DNA of 64,000 nt from Aselliscus stoliczkanus (Eukaryota > Chordata > Mammalia > Chiroptera > Hipposideridae), in contig CM066733.1 of NCBI GenBank assembly GCA_033961575.1, positions 64,230,921 to 64,294,920 on the forward strand. The letters run 5' to 3'. Position 1 is the stretch's first letter. Every line of letters begins with the position of its first letter. The position numbers and the translations under genes were made by a program. The notes under the pieces are model-generated. The model did no database searches. It worked only from the letters and a program-made list of their open reading frames with translations, and was not told the origin of the DNA. Shown here piece after piece: positions 46,070-58,204 of the stretch.

Positions 46070-46830
46070 ACCATGATGGTGCAGAGGCTGGCCCATGATG
46101 CTGTAGCCAGAGGCCAAACAAGTCAGGGGCTCCTGCTGCCTGCACCGCTCAGCCAATAGACCCACACAGGAGTTGGGTCATAGAATAAGAGTTTAACTGG
46201 TATTATCAGAGCACCAGTGCTCTGAGAAGGCAGTGGGTTAACACCTCTAAAAACTGCCTTTACATTCTCAGACAGGCTGGAGGTATTTTAAGGGACAATC
46301 AGGGCACCCTCCCAGAGTTGCAAGACAGTGCTGTGCTAGAGGTCTGCTCTTCTTTCATGATGCCCCCTTCTGTCATCGTATCTCCTGCAGCCACAACAGT
46401 CTGGGAATGGTGGGGGTTAGGGGGAGGGGGTAACCTGGGAAAAGTGCTAATTAGTAGAGTTTGTAATTAGCAAGCACCTAGATTCTCCAGTCTAGGACAA
46501 GGGGCTGGAACAGGGCAGGGCATCCCGGAGGCCACAGAGGTGTGGTTTACTGTTGAACCACCGGCCAAAGATGGGGGTAGGGCGTCCCTGAGGCATTCTG
46601 AACCCAAACAGAAGACTGAAACCCTCCATGATGGGGGCAGGGCATCCTGGAGGCATTCTCAGCCCAAACCAGCAGAGTCCCCACCACAACCACAGGGGCC
46701 CAGCTGGCCCCTGCTTCAATGCGATCTGCATTGCATAGCTGCAGGCGCTGCTCTACCCATGCTACAGGTCTATAGTCGCCCTCTCATCTGACCTGCCCCT
46801 CTTCAGTCTTCTAGCCCCAAACCATTAAGA
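46070..46830 (-). mobile_element. Possible solo LTR or other GC-rich element
   Basis: Read on the minus strand, the left end offers CCAGTTAAACTCTTATTCTATGACCC followed by a GCAGGAGCCCCTGACTTG-type stretch, reminiscent of an LTR R-U5 segment. Within 46500-46690 a CAGGGCATCC-GGAGGC motif recurs about three times. No clear ends or target duplication were found, so the call is weak. Confidence 0.3.
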
Positions 46831-46918
46831 ACACAGTATCAGTGGTTTATTGGGGCCCAAGAGGACTGGTGCCATTCATGAAGTCCATTTCATTCTAATG
46901 TTTAAAAATCATCTTATA

Positions 46919-47071
46919 AGGGGCCGGCCGAATGGCTCAGTTGGTTAAGAGCTCACTCAAGTGTGCGAGCTGAGCTCTGAGCAATGGGCGGTTCGATGCC
47001 AGCCCGAGCTGAGTTGCCGTTGAGCTGCCAACAGGTGGCAGGATGGCTCAGCTAAAAAAAAAAAAAAAAAA
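46919..47071 (+). mobile_element. Dimeric-type SINE head, 3'-truncated, copy 10
   Basis: GGGCCGGCCGAATGGCTCAGTTGG through GCCAACAGGTGGCAGGATGGCTCAGCT, then straight to an A run. The left target copy ATCATCTTATA (46908-46918) is matched only beyond the next SINE (47542-47552), so the second SINE landed in this one's A tail. Confidence 0.88.
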
Positions 47072-47540
47072 GGGCCGGCCGAGTGGCGCATTGGTTAAGC
47101 GCTGGTTTTGGGATGCCAGCGGCCCCGGTTCGGATCCCACATGAGGGCCAGTGACACTGCCCTCTACAGCTAACAAAAGCTCCACCTGGAGCTGGGCTGT
47201 GCGAGCCCCGGTGATGGTGTGGGCTGCAGCCCCTGCTGCAGTGGGCTGCCATAGGCTACAGTGAGTGGCCCGCAGCCAGCGTGAGCGGCTGGCAGCCAAG
47301 CGTGAGCTGCCAATAGCCGCAGTGAGCGACATCCAGAGGCCAGCGACCGATCTGCCTCATCCGGGAAGAGCGCAATGACGATACCAACATGGGCCAGTGA
47401 AGCAACATCCTCCGCAACTAGACTGAAGAACAAAAAGACAGCAACTTGTCTGTTCCCCTTCCCCGATTCCCCAACGCTGTTCCCCTCTGCCAATTCCCCA
47501 ATAAAAATCTTTAAAAAAAAAAAAAATAGTGTAAAAAAAA
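47072..47540 (+). mobile_element. Long composite tRNA-derived SINE, copy 11
   Basis: The best preserved long copy in the window: GGCCGGCCGAGTGGCGCATTGG, B-box GGTTCGGATCC, CCCTCTACAGCTAACAAAAG, the CAGCCAGCGTGAGC tandem units, ACAGCAACTTGTCTGTTCCC and AATAAAAATCTTT plus A run. Confidence 0.95.
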
Positions 47541-47552
47541 GATCATCTTATA

Positions 47553-48969
47553 TACTTTTTGTTTTTAATGATATAAGAAATACATGAATACAGACATAAG
47601 AAATTCAAAAGATATGAAAAAATATAAAATAAAAAATGAAAATTCTTCTTAACCACCTCACTGTGCTCATCTACCTCCTGCCTCAAGACACACACTCAGT
47701 CTCACCTCCCCTGAGATAATCTTGCCCCCCAGATCCTGGGTACCTATTCCACAAAACAGTTGTCAAATGATTGTTATGGACCAGTGATTGCTACATGCCT
47801 CTTGTTCTTCTATTGTAGTTATTTTCAGTTTAATGTTCCATAAATGTGAAGGCATAGGCTAGGATAACTCATAAAGATGACAATTCAAGGTAGGGAAATA
47901 GCAATGTGGGTTTGACCAAGGGCTGTGGCAGTGGAAATAGCCCTGAGGGCACAGGTATGAATAGATCTTATTCAAACATGGTATGTCTCTGATCACATCA
48001 TGGTTTGCCTCGTCTTCCACTTCTCATCCCTTCTTTTACCCTAGATGGGACCTTGAACACCTCCTTTCTCATTCTCCAGAACCAAGCTGGCCTAAAGAAG
48101 GAGGGTTTTAAGATACTCTTTCCCTTCGCTCTATAACTCAGCTCAAGTCAATCTTGCTTTTGGTCTTGGTCTGACCTTGTTGCTGGTTTTTACAGGATGT
48201 CTCCAATCCTGATTTTGTACCCTAGATATGTCACTTTCTTGGAAACATGCCCATCTCATTAGATACTCTTAATTTGGTGGCCTGTCCTCTGCCCTTTAAT
48301 CCCAGCCAATAAAGGAGCCTGATAGTCTATGGTGGACGTCCCAAATACAGGGCTCTGTGTGACAGAATGAACTTCCTCCTTGCAACTTGCCTCATCTCTT
48401 TAGAACCTCCATCCCCATTGTGAATGGGTCCAGTTAACTAGTTATGCCCTAAGATATGGCAGGTCACACAAACAGGAGAGAAATAGAAGGCAAAGACACA
48501 CAAGTATGCTGTCAGGGACCTTGACCACATTCATTGACATCAGAGGAGTGCAGAGAAGCATGGTCCAGAGGATTTGTGTGAGAGATGGAAAAGGAGCTTA
48601 GGTCACTGGTAACCTCTCAGCTATTTCTGTGTGCATGCTCTACAGCCATAGGGCACTAGCCACAGAGGTGGTGACAGCTGACAGACAATGAAACTTGTGG
48701 GCCCTTGCAGGAAAAGTGGGGTATGCTATGCTAGGACCAGTGTGAGCTTGGAGCTAAGGAGCAGCTTCAGAGTGCTTCCATCCTAAACTTTGCCTTAAGA
48801 TGAAGAATACATCCTGATGGTGAATAAAACAAGGAAACACTCTCCTGGGATGCATGAACATTGTTGAGAATACCCCAAACGTCTGCTCTCTGGACTACAA
48901 CATTAAATGTATTAACACAATTGCCCCTGAGCACGGGGTTACTGCTTAAAGACAGAAGCCTTTATGAGA
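47553..48969. other. Unassigned intergenic sequence
   Basis: No gene, RNA or firmly named repeat. Confidence 0.35.
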
Positions 48970-49150
48970 ATGTGAAGAGAGGAGGAAAGAGCTCGGGACT
49001 AGCAACGGGAACCCAGAAAGAGGTGCCAGGTCTGACAGTAATGAGCTGTGATCTTGAGCTTGCCCCTCGCTGGGCTTCAGCCTCCTTACCCATACAGCAA
49101 GTGGGATGGGCTTACATACTTTCCAAGGTACTTTCCAGCTTTCACATTTG
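48970..49150 (+). repeat. MIR SINE fragment
   Basis: GTGATCTTGAGCTTGCCCCTC, GGGCTTCAGCCTCCTTACCC and GTACTTTCCAGCTTTCACATTTGATG follow the MIR sense layout. Confidence 0.65.
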
Positions 49151-51045
49151 ATGAGTCTTGTATGTTTTCCTCTATTACCAGAACAGGAGAAACCACTTAG
49201 TTTCATTCTCACCCAAGCCACTTCATGATGTTATTAAGACCTATTTATATATTTATAAATGGGAGATGACCTATTTATATGTTTAATCAAGATAATGGAC
49301 CTAGCCATCATCATCCAGGCATTGGCTTGGTTATATTCTTTAAGTTGTGTTGACAGATAACTAGATTACAGTCTTTTCAGAACCAAACTCTTGACTATTC
49401 TTCTTGCATGGGTTAGCACAGAGTTATGCACACAGTAGGCCCTCAATAATGTATTGAATTGAAAAGATTTGGATTGGGGCATCCTATCTTTCCCATCAAA
49501 TCCAACATGGAACAAGGAAAGTCCAGTGGAAGCTTCTGGGGGTGTGAAATGCATCTTGCAGAAGAGAAAAATCTCTGTGCTCAACTAATTGCTCCCGTGG
49601 TCGGCAAGTACCCTGCACCAACCCACTAAGTGAATGGATCAGGACACAGATACCCACTCAGATGAAAGACACTCAGGTTTTCAGACTGCTCCATTGCTTA
49701 GAAAGTTTCTAAAGTACCCAAGAAGCATATCCAAATGTGCCTCAGAAAGCTGATCAAAGGAGCACAATATAATCTGACAACTTTATAACATCCTCAAGGA
49801 AAGGAAGTGGTGTTTGATGTTTGCTGTTTAGAACTAAGTGGGTAGTTAAAGCTTCTTACATGTAAAAGGCAGGGTTGAATTCAATAAAAAGGTCCCTATT
49901 GTCTTTAATTTTTTTTGTCATTCATAAACTTAAATACCATTAGAAATAATCATTTCATAAATTACGTACCATTCTTAGGGAAGAAATATTTTTAGGGGCA
50001 TTCCAGGGGCATTCTAGACATACTGGAAAATTTAAAAAAGAAATTAAATATGTGTGTAGCGGGAGAGGGTGACGGGTGAGATAATAGAAGGATAAACTCA
50101 TATCCTAGGTTATTTTAATGTTTTATTCTTCCTTATTTGCAAAAAGGACTCCAGCCATCTTCAAATTATAGGTTGCAAAGACAGGGTTAATAAAATACAC
50201 ATCACAGAGCTCAAAGTGTAGTAAAATTTTAAAATTAATTTTTAAAGCATGAGTCAAGTATACAAAGGATGAATGCTGTTTTAAAATGTATTTATACATA
50301 ACTTCACCTTATTCCAGAAAGGACTTAAGGTGGCAAATATAAATTAAAAGCAAAAAACAGAGAAAAGAAAAGAAACTCCAACAGAGAATGCCATGTAAAG
50401 AATCAGTATGACTGTTCTTCATTTCTCCGTTATGGAGAGGTACTTACTCAAATATAGCATGAACTATCCAGACAAGTTAAAAAATTTATCTCATCTTTAA
50501 CTTGCCTTATACTTTCTCAAAGTAATTCTCTCATTTGAGCCTATCCCATATGAATATCACATAGCTTTTTAAGGATGGCAAATAGAAAATTTTTCATTTT
50601 ACAAAGGACTTAGAGACATTAACTAATTTGCCTGTAGTCATATAACTAGTTTTGGCAGAATTCACTATTAAGTTCTTTATATAAAAGGATGGACTTCTGA
50701 AAGATTGTATATAATCTCCTTTCCTGTAGGCCTTGGAGAAATAAGATAACCATCTACTTAGAGCGCCTTAAATGTGCTTTTTCCTGAAAAAAACATTAAT
50801 CAGTATAAATTTTATCCCTATAATTTTAAGTTTTGACAAAATTGCATTTTCCAATATTTGAAAATATTACCAACTGTATAAACTATACTAACCAAGAGAA
50901 TTTCTATTTAAGCAGAGATTTGATGAGTATGGGGAGTGAGACATGCAAAGTTTGGAGGGTAATTTGGGCAATGGGAATAATGGGGCAAAAGTTCTGAGGC
51001 AGGAATGAGCTTCTTGTCTTTGAGACGTAGAGAGGCCACTTTGTT
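49151..51045. other. Mostly unassigned AT-rich intergenic DNA
   Basis: About 49395-49470 (TTAGCACAGAGTTATGCACACAG ... CAATAATGTATTGAATTG) is an L2/MIR 3' end, and 50590-50690 (TTTTACAAAGGACTTAGAGAC ... CATATAACTAGTTTTGGCAG) a reverse MIR core. 50940-51300 resembles the unclassified ancient repeat seen at 7605-8100. Confidence 0.4.
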
Positions 51046-51058
51046 AAGAATGATGTGT

Positions 51059-51096
51059 ATCAATTCCCCAATAAAAAAAAATCTTAAAAAAAAAAA
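51059..51096 (+). mobile_element. Severely 5'-truncated SINE (38 bp)
   Basis: Only the last segment of the SINE tail is present (ATCAATTCCCCAATAAAAAA ... ATCTT plus A run). It is flanked by the perfect 13-bp duplication AAGAATGATGTGT at 51046-51058 and 51097-51109, proving a separate insertion rather than a decayed full copy. Confidence 0.93.
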
Positions 51097-51619
51097 AAGA
51101 ATGATGTGTGCAAGGCAGTGAGTTGCAGGGAACTGAGGTCCAAGAAACTCAGGGGTCAGGTGATATGGCCATCCTCAGCAACTGTAGGGAGCCTGGACTA
51201 ATTCTGAATATGATATGAGAGACCATTTGTGATGCCTGAACAGGTGAGCCACAGGGAGTGATTTTCTAACTGAAAAGCTCTGACTGCTGGGTAAAGACTA
51301 GATGGTGAGGGGCAGGAAAGGAAGCAAGGAGCTCAGGAGGTGGGCAGAGCAGGGTCCAAAGAAGAAGAGGGGGGTGCGGCCTAAGGTATTGCTAGAGGAA
51401 ATAAGAAGCAAATTGGGGGGTGGGCAGCTTTGCAAGTAGGTAATGATGGGAGTCAGGGTGTGGTAGTAGGAAGCCAGGGGTTTCTTAGCACAAAGGTTGG
51501 TCACCCACGCAGGTAAGTGACATTAGCCAGTAAGTATGGGACACTGACCAGCAAGCAGGGCATACCGTTAAGCAGATAAATCATACTGGTATGTGGACCA
51601 GCCACCTCTTTGAGTAGGA

Positions 51620-51724
51620 TATGTTATGTTATGTTATGTTATGTTATGTTATGTTATGTTATGTTATGTTATGTTAAGTTATGTTATGTTGTTATGTTAC
51701 ATTGCGTTACATTATGTTACGTTA
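51620..51724. repeat. (ATGTT)n pentanucleotide repeat
   Basis: About twelve clean ATGTT units, then degenerate ones (TTACATTGCGTTACATTATG) up to the MLT1 start. Confidence 0.97.
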
Positions 51725-51725
51725 C

Positions 51726-52107
51726 GGACTGATTTGTATCCCTCACAAATTCATATGTTTGAAGTCCTAAACCCCAGGACCTCAGACTATGACTGTATTT
51801 GGAGACAGGGTCTTTAAGAGGTGTTTAAGGTAAAACAAGGTTTTATGGGTGAGCCCCAATCCATTATGACTGGTGTCCTTACAAGAAGAGGAGATACCCG
51901 ACAGACACGCACCAGGGAAAGGCCATGTGAAGACTCTCAAAAAAGATGACCGTCTACAAGTCAAGAGAGAGGCCTCAGAAGAAACTAGCCCAGCTGACAC
52001 ATGGATCTTAGCCTTCAAGACTTCAGAACTGGGAGAAAATACATTTCTGTTGTTTAAGCCGCCAAGTCTGTGGTACTTTGTTATGGCAGCCCTAGCAAAC
52101 TATTAAT
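51726..52107 (+). mobile_element. MLT1-type MaLR LTR, fifth copy
   Basis: GACTGATTTGTATCCCTCAC, TCATATGTTTGAAGTCCTAA, AGGGTCTTTAAGAGGTGTTT, TGACTGGTGTCCTTACAAGAAG, AGAACTGGGAGAAAATACATTTC and ACTTTGTTATGGCAGCCC form a nearly complete MLT1. Confidence 0.9.
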
Positions 52108-52863
52108 CGTATAGCTGGGTAAGTTCCTTGAACCTCTGGGAAGTCCTGCATAGCCTGAGTGCTACGTATAAGTAGCTAAGAGGAGCTGCTGAGTATGTGG
52201 AAGACACAGGAGATTCATATAAAGATCATGACTTGCTGGGCAGATTCTGCAAATTATTGGATGACCCTGGCAAAAATCCAAGATGATAGCAAAACAGCTA
52301 TTGGCACAAGAATATCTGAATGTTGCACATGAGATACATGGAGAGGAAGGGGAAAATATGGGACTTTGATGAGCAGCTTGATGACTTCATTGAATCCTTA
52401 GAGGCTGGAGCATAGCAAGTGGCCCTTGAGAACATCCAGGCCTGTGGCAGAGAAGCTCGTGAGGGCCATTGGAAACCATGATGCTGGGTGTCATGAGTGG
52501 AGTTGGGCCTCAGTGTCCCGGGTGGAGTCACAAATGATAACACTATCATCTAAAGCATCATCGGTGAGAAGTCAGGGCTTCATTAGCTTCTGGAAAAGGG
52601 GTGGGGAATCGACCTCCTTCATCACTGAGGCAGTATCTTGGGGCTGAGTACAGAATCTGACTTTGTCTTCTTATCCAATATTTTGCTTTATCAAATGTCT
52701 ACCAAATCTGTTTCTGTGTTTGCAGAATCCGGGAGGCCCCAGCCTAGGTCTGGGCAGGCAGCATGGATGAGCCATTTCAAAAACTGTGCTCTCAAATAGA
52801 CCTATCATTTTGTAATGATCATCTTTATTTTTTAAATTTCAAGCTTTACTATAGTTACATTTA
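52108..52863. other. Unassigned intergenic sequence
   Basis: Nothing recognised; short open frames only. Confidence 0.35.
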
Positions 52864-52988
52864 TTTATTTAGTTATTTAGTTATTTATTTTTTTGAGGGC
52901 AGTATCACTGGCCCTCATATGTGAAATCCGAACCGGGGCCGCTGGCATCTCAAGCCAGCTCTTAACCACCGCGCCACTCGGCTGGCCC
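52864..52988 (-). mobile_element. Short monomeric tRNA-like SINE, copy f
   Basis: Reverse copy with a (TTTAG)-rich tail, GAGGGCAGTATCACTGGCCC and CGCGCCACTCGGCTGGCC. Target copies AGTTACATTTA lie at both sides (from 52853 and 52993). Confidence 0.92.
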
Positions 52989-53099
52989 CTAGAGTTACAT
53001 TTATTAAAAGTTTCCATTTTGTTTGTTGGTATGATTTTAACTTCAGGAAGTAAACACACAATAAAATCACTGCTAACCAATTTTGTACTCCTAGAAAAA

Positions 53100-53515
53100 T
53101 GACTTCTGGAAAACAGTAGTAGCCCTCTATTTCTGAAAACTTATGCCAATGGAATAAGTTTATCTTTTATTTGTAACAGAAGACAGAAAGCATCACAATA
53201 CCCAGGGCTCTGTACCTGGAGCAAAGATATGTGAATGTCTAACAAATTCATTACATAACTGACCCAGATGTCATTAGGTTAAATAAAGGCAGACTGCATT
53301 CATGACAGGTTAGAAATAGGACAGGGTGCAGCCAGTTTCCTCGTGAAAAAGAAGAAAAAACAGGTATCTTTAGGAATGAAAATTAGCCTAAAACAATCCA
53401 AAACAGTTCAAAGCAAATATGAATTTATATGGAAATCTTGGGTGTAATTATAAAAAGTCATGCTATTCTTTCATCCTCTTCTATAATATATCTCATTGTT
53501 GGAACATGGGCTTTC
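53100..53515. other. Unassigned intergenic sequence
   Basis: Nothing recognised. Confidence 0.3.
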
Positions 53516-53519
53516 CCAT

Positions 53520-54250
53520 TTAAGGGAACAGGGCCCTGACCCCCTAGGTCTGAGCTTCAGGGCACAGCCATCCATCATCAAGTCTCCAGCATCTGGAGGC
53601 AGCTGTAGAGACAATTTGGGACTGCATGTAATCTGTTGATTACTAGTTTGTACCTTCATAATTTAATTCCAGTGCCAAGCCTCAAGACAGGCTTGTACAC
53701 TGATGAGTTGACGCATCTTCAATCCCCAGGCTGTCGGAGCTGGAAGGCACAGCAGAGGCCATGTGGTCCAATCCCTAACATCTGCCAGATCTGAGTCTGA
53801 ATACTCACTCTGCCACTAGGTAGCTGAGCAGTGTTGGGCCATTGTGTCAACTCATTTGAGCCTCCATTTCCTCATCTGAAAAATGGACCCTCTGACAGTA
53901 CCAGCTTCTTATGGCTATTGTCGAATAAGTGAGATAAAGCAAGCAAAGAACTCAGCACAATATCAGCACATGGTAAGTGTTAGCCATTATTATCACTATG
54001 AAATGTTTCTCAACCTGAACAAATGACCAGGGGAAGGCTGAGTCCTGGGGAACTTATGCAATCACGTCCAATTTAGTAAAACAAGTATTCTGGCATTCAG
54101 GGCATATGGTTATGCATATTGTGCTTGTTCATTTACTAGGCGCATGATGGTTTAAAGAGTAGATTAAATTCACTGCCATGTAGGTCAGATGTGTAATGGA
54201 GACAGCAGCTGGATGGGCATTAGGAAAAAGGGCTCCCTGCATCCACTGCC
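53520..54250 (+). repeat. Inverted duplication, left arm (contains a MIR)
   Basis: This segment recurs in reverse complement at 59610-60310, at roughly 85-88% identity by eye. Shared landmarks include CTAACATCTGCCAGATCT, GAGATAAAGCAAG, AACTCAGCACAAT, ATATGGTTATGCATATTGTG and GGAGACAGCAGCTGGATGGG. The middle (about 53790-54000) is a sense MIR, but homology runs well past the MIR on both sides. Confidence 0.93.
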
Positions 54251-55675
54251 CATGTGGTTGGGTCAGATCAGGGATAAGGGACCAGGGATCAGTTCTGACA
54301 TTCGCAGAGAACCTTAGGTGAGCCCTTAACCTTTGTTTTTTAGAAATAACAAAGATATAAAGGGCATGCTTATTTACAGGCCAGTTGTGAAAGCCCAATA
54401 AGATCCTTATGTAAAAGCACCTTGTAGGCTTAAAGCAAACAAATTCAAAGTTCAATTATTATCCTAGACCCTCTTCCCTGCCTTAAGCATTTAGTGACCA
54501 ATCTGAGGTGCTTCTCTACTTAGTGCAGAGGGCGCCCACATTTCATGCAATAACGTCTTCCTATGTCCAAGTCTTCTCAGACACCACACATAATCAACTG
54601 GACCCAAATCTTTAGGGGAGGGGCTTGGGACATTTTTAACAAAAGCCACAGATGTTTCTGTGATTTCTCAAATTTGGGAAGGGGGAGCTAATGTATGCAA
54701 ACACATTAGTTAACTAATGTATTACTCTGTCTGGACTCAACCTAATTAAAATGTTCAGCTTCTTAAATATTTGAAAGGAGTTATGCTAATTCTGGGGATT
54801 TCAAGTAGAACTCTGGCGGGAGTGGGGTTTACAAATAAAGAGAATTCCTTAAATCACACTTGTAGGAAGAATGTTTTTTAAATTCTACATGCTTTTTTTT
54901 TTTTTGGTAGTTCCATGGTTTAAGAGAGAAATTAATATCCTTGGAAGAAAAGCTATAGAATGATCAAATGATTAGAAACACCAAATAATAATGATAAAAA
55001 AAATAAAGTAATTAAACTCATTTAAGTCCAGAAATGAGCCACTTTGGCAAGAAAGTGTCTTTACATTTGAGAAGAGATATTACCCATTCACTGATATTGA
55101 AATACACATATTTTTTTTCACATTTTTAACATCTAGGAAATCAGAATGTATCTTACAACTGATTGGCTACAATTTTTCTTAGTGGTACATAAAATACTAC
55201 ATAGTGTCTTGGTTCCAATGAGATACTGAAAGGAGGCACAGACAATGACATTTTTCTCCATGTCTGTTGACACCTAACAAGTAATCTAGGTGTACCCTCT
55301 TGCCTCTTCACCTCCACAAGCTCGACCACACTTGAAGCTCCAGCAGCCAATGGACCCATACCCACTGGTTGCTGCCTGCCCTGCTCACCCAGACTGCAGG
55401 GATCGCTTTCACACCTCATATTGTCTGAAGCACCCATTTTTTTGTTTTCTTGCATTTCTACTACTTGGTTGACCAGTTAATTTTTGCACTGACTTATCAC
55501 TTTATAAACATCTTTGGGCCCTAAAACTCAATGGTAAACATTTGAAACACAGAAAATTTGCTTCTGTCTGTTGCTTTTCCCCGGGGCCCAACAAGAGTTT
55601 CTACAAGCTCTATTGAATAGTGCAACAAGAGCTATGGCAATATTCAATAAATACAGAGGGTGACAGCACTTAGGT
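54251..55675. other. Unassigned intergenic sequence
   Basis: Spacer of the inverted duplication. No gene is seen: short frames at 54129-54455 and 55153-55455 lack family likeness. Confidence 0.35.
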
Positions 55676-55925
55676 GGGGTGACCATATACTTGGTCATCC
55701 AAACCAGGACATTGTTTAGACTGCAAGGAGGGGTACTATGAATATTTATGTGGCACGACAGGCAAAAGCTGCGACTATCCTGGAAAAATGTGGTCACTCT
55801 ATATATAGAGGTCTTTCTCTCCTACTAGACTGTAAATTTTTTAACTGCAGGGACAATATTATACTCATTTCTAGTACCACAATGCAAATAACACAGTGCT
55901 TGGTACACCATTACCTACTAAATTA
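55676..55925. repeat. DNA-transposon-like relic followed by an L2 3' end
   Basis: GGGGTGACCATATACTTGG ... AATGTGGTCACTCT has weak inverted ends. A similar GTGACCAGCTCATCCC ... GATAGTCGGTCA unit lies at 57628-57735. Then ACTGTAAATTTTTTAACTGC and CACAGTGCTTGGTACACC is an L2 3' end in sense orientation. Confidence 0.5.
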
Positions 55926-56099
55926 AGTATAATTACTCCTCTGTCTACAAAATAATATGGTTTTAATTAACCTATCCAGCCTCAATCCTAATGATTCCTC
56001 AAATATATATCATGATTTTCCGGGAAAATGGAATTATTTTTAAGGACTAACACATTTTTCTTATCCTCGTCTCTATATGCTGATGTTGTTCCCTCAGCC

Positions 56100-57032
56100 A
56101 AACATTAATGGCTTCTTAAAGATATCTATATCCTTGGGCCAGCGGAGTGGCGTGGTGGTTAAGTGCTGGCTTGGGACGCCAGTGGCCCTGGTTTGGATCC
56201 CACATATGAGGGCCAGTGACACTGCCTCCTACAGCTAAGATGGTGAACAACAGCTCCACCTGGAGCTGGGCTGTGCGAGCCCTGGCGATGGTGTAGGCTG
56301 CAGTCCCTGCTGCAGTGGGCTGCCATAGGCTACAGTGAGTGGCCGGCAGTCAGCGTGAGCGGCCTGCAGTTGGTGTGAGCTGCCAATAGCCATGGTGAAT
56401 ATCCGTCCAGAGGCCGGCGACCGATCTGCCTCATCCAGGAAGAGCGCAATGATGATATCAACATGGACCAGTGAAGCAATGTCCTCCGCAACTGGACTGA
56501 AGAACAAAAGGACAGCAACTTGTCTGTTCCCCTTCCCTGAATCCCCAACGCTGTTCCCCTCCCCCAATCCCCCAACACTATTCCCCTCCCCCAATTCCCC
56601 CATAAAATTAAAAAAAAAAAAGTCTATATCCTAATCCCCAGAATATATGACTATGTTACCAGGCATAATAAAAGGAACTGTGTGATGATGGTGAGGATCT
56701 TGATTGATACAGGGAGATATTACCCTGGATTATTTGGGTGAGCTCAGTGCAATCACAAGGTTCTTTATAAGGGAAAAAGGAAGCAGAGTCAGGGAGATTA
56801 GAAGATGCTACACTGCTGACTTGGGCGATAGAGAATGGGGCCACGAGTCAAGGCATATACTTGGCCTCTAGGAAAGAGCAAGGAAATGTCTTTTCTCCAA
56901 AAGCATTCAGAAGAACCACAGTCCTGCTAGCCCATTATAGACTTCTGGCATCCAGAACTATAAGATAAAATTTTTGTGTTGCTTAAGTCACTAAGTTTGT
57001 GGTAATTTGTTAAAGCAGCCATAGCAAACTAC
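56100..57032 (+). mobile_element. MLT1-type MaLR LTR split by a SINE
   Basis: AATGGCTTCTTAAAGATATC at the left joins TATATCCTAATCCCCAGAAT at 56625 once the SINE is removed. The remainder (ATATTACCCTGGATTATTTG, GCATCCAGAACTATAAGATA, TTTGTTAAAGCAGCCATAGC) is ordinary MLT1 order. Confidence 0.85.
56135..56622 (+). mobile_element. Long composite tRNA-derived SINE, copy 12
   Basis: GGGCCAGCGGAGTGGCG head, full body, and a tail with three CCCCAAT-type repeats instead of the usual two, then a CATAAAATT end with A run. Perfect duplication TCTATATCCT at 56125-56134 and 56623-56632. Confidence 0.95.
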
Positions 57033-58191
57033 TACACCATCTAATCTGCAAGAACCAATGAAAAGTCATCTCATCCTGGATCTGTTTTCTGACTCCTGCA
57101 GCTGAATTGAATCTCTGCATGACTTAATCTCTCCCTCTTTTGGGCTTCTGTTTATAATAGCATTTACCTTATGTGATCATATAATGTAAACAAATATTTT
57201 CTTTTCTTATCCCCTTTTTAGATATAAGTGATAGAAACCCAATTTAAACTAGTTCAAGCAAATGGATTATTTATTGAGTCACATGAATGGGAAAGTGCAG
57301 GGACAGAGCTTCAAGTAAACCCAGTGCTCAGTGTCATCAGGTATCAGGCTCCATCTCTTGGCTCTACTTTCTGTGTATTGGTTTCATTCCCAGATAGACT
57401 TTTCCTTTACAGACACAATGACGATGACCAACCATTGCAGGCTGATATTCTACCTATTTAGAATATCAGCGTGTAAGACAGAATCTTTCTCAACTGTTTC
57501 AACAAAAGTTTCAGGATTGAGTCTTTTTTATCTGGCCTGGGGTATGTCTCCATCACAGAACCAATACCTGTTGTCAAGGGAACGGAATTGGCTCTACAAG
57601 GCTAGGCTTGCATCAGAATAAGTGTGACCAGCTCATCCCAATTTGCCTGGGACTTTTCTGGTTTCAGCACTAAAAGTCCCATGTCCCAGAAAACCTCTCA
57701 GTTCAGGGCAAACCAGGATAGTCGGTCAGTCTAGGAGTTCATGATGGAGCTGAGGGAAGTTGTGTTTGGCCCCCTATAACTTCCATGACTAAGAGTGAAA
57801 ATGCAATGGTTTCCTAAGGGAACCACCAGAAGAAGAGAAAATGAATTCTGGACAGCAAAAGCAATAGAATGATGACCCCTCGTCATTTGCCTTTGTAGAT
57901 TAAAGGCGCCTTGAGGTCAGGGACTGAATCTTACTTATTCTTGTATCTTTTGAAAAATTGAGCCCATTGCCTTTCACATAGGAAAGCTCAAAGAATTTGT
58001 ACTTTTTCTCATACAACTTTATTAAATATTTGAAAAACATCCTTTAGAGTGACGAAAGTCTAACACTACATAGTTCATGATGGATAATACAGTATCACTT
58101 TTACAGAAGCATTTAAAAATATTTTACAATCTTATGTCATTGAGATTATTCAAATATAATCCTGCTGAAAATGGAGTGGGTGGATTTTTGT
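57033..58191. repeat. Ancient repeats and unassigned DNA
   Basis: 57220-57470 (AGAAACCCAATTTAAACTAG; TCCATCTCTTGGCTCTACTTTC) is a dispersed mammalian repeat I cannot name. 57890-58000 (GGCGCCTTGAGGTCAGGGAC; GAGCCCATTGCCTTTCACAT) is an L2 3' end. Confidence 0.45.
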
Positions 58192-58204
58192 TAAATTAAT
58201 TTTC

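Noticed and set aside
46492..46791. Three-fold CAGGGCATCC-type motif as a coding minisatellite
   Set aside because: The units are imperfect, frames change between units and no splice context is present. It is more likely part of an LTR-like element.
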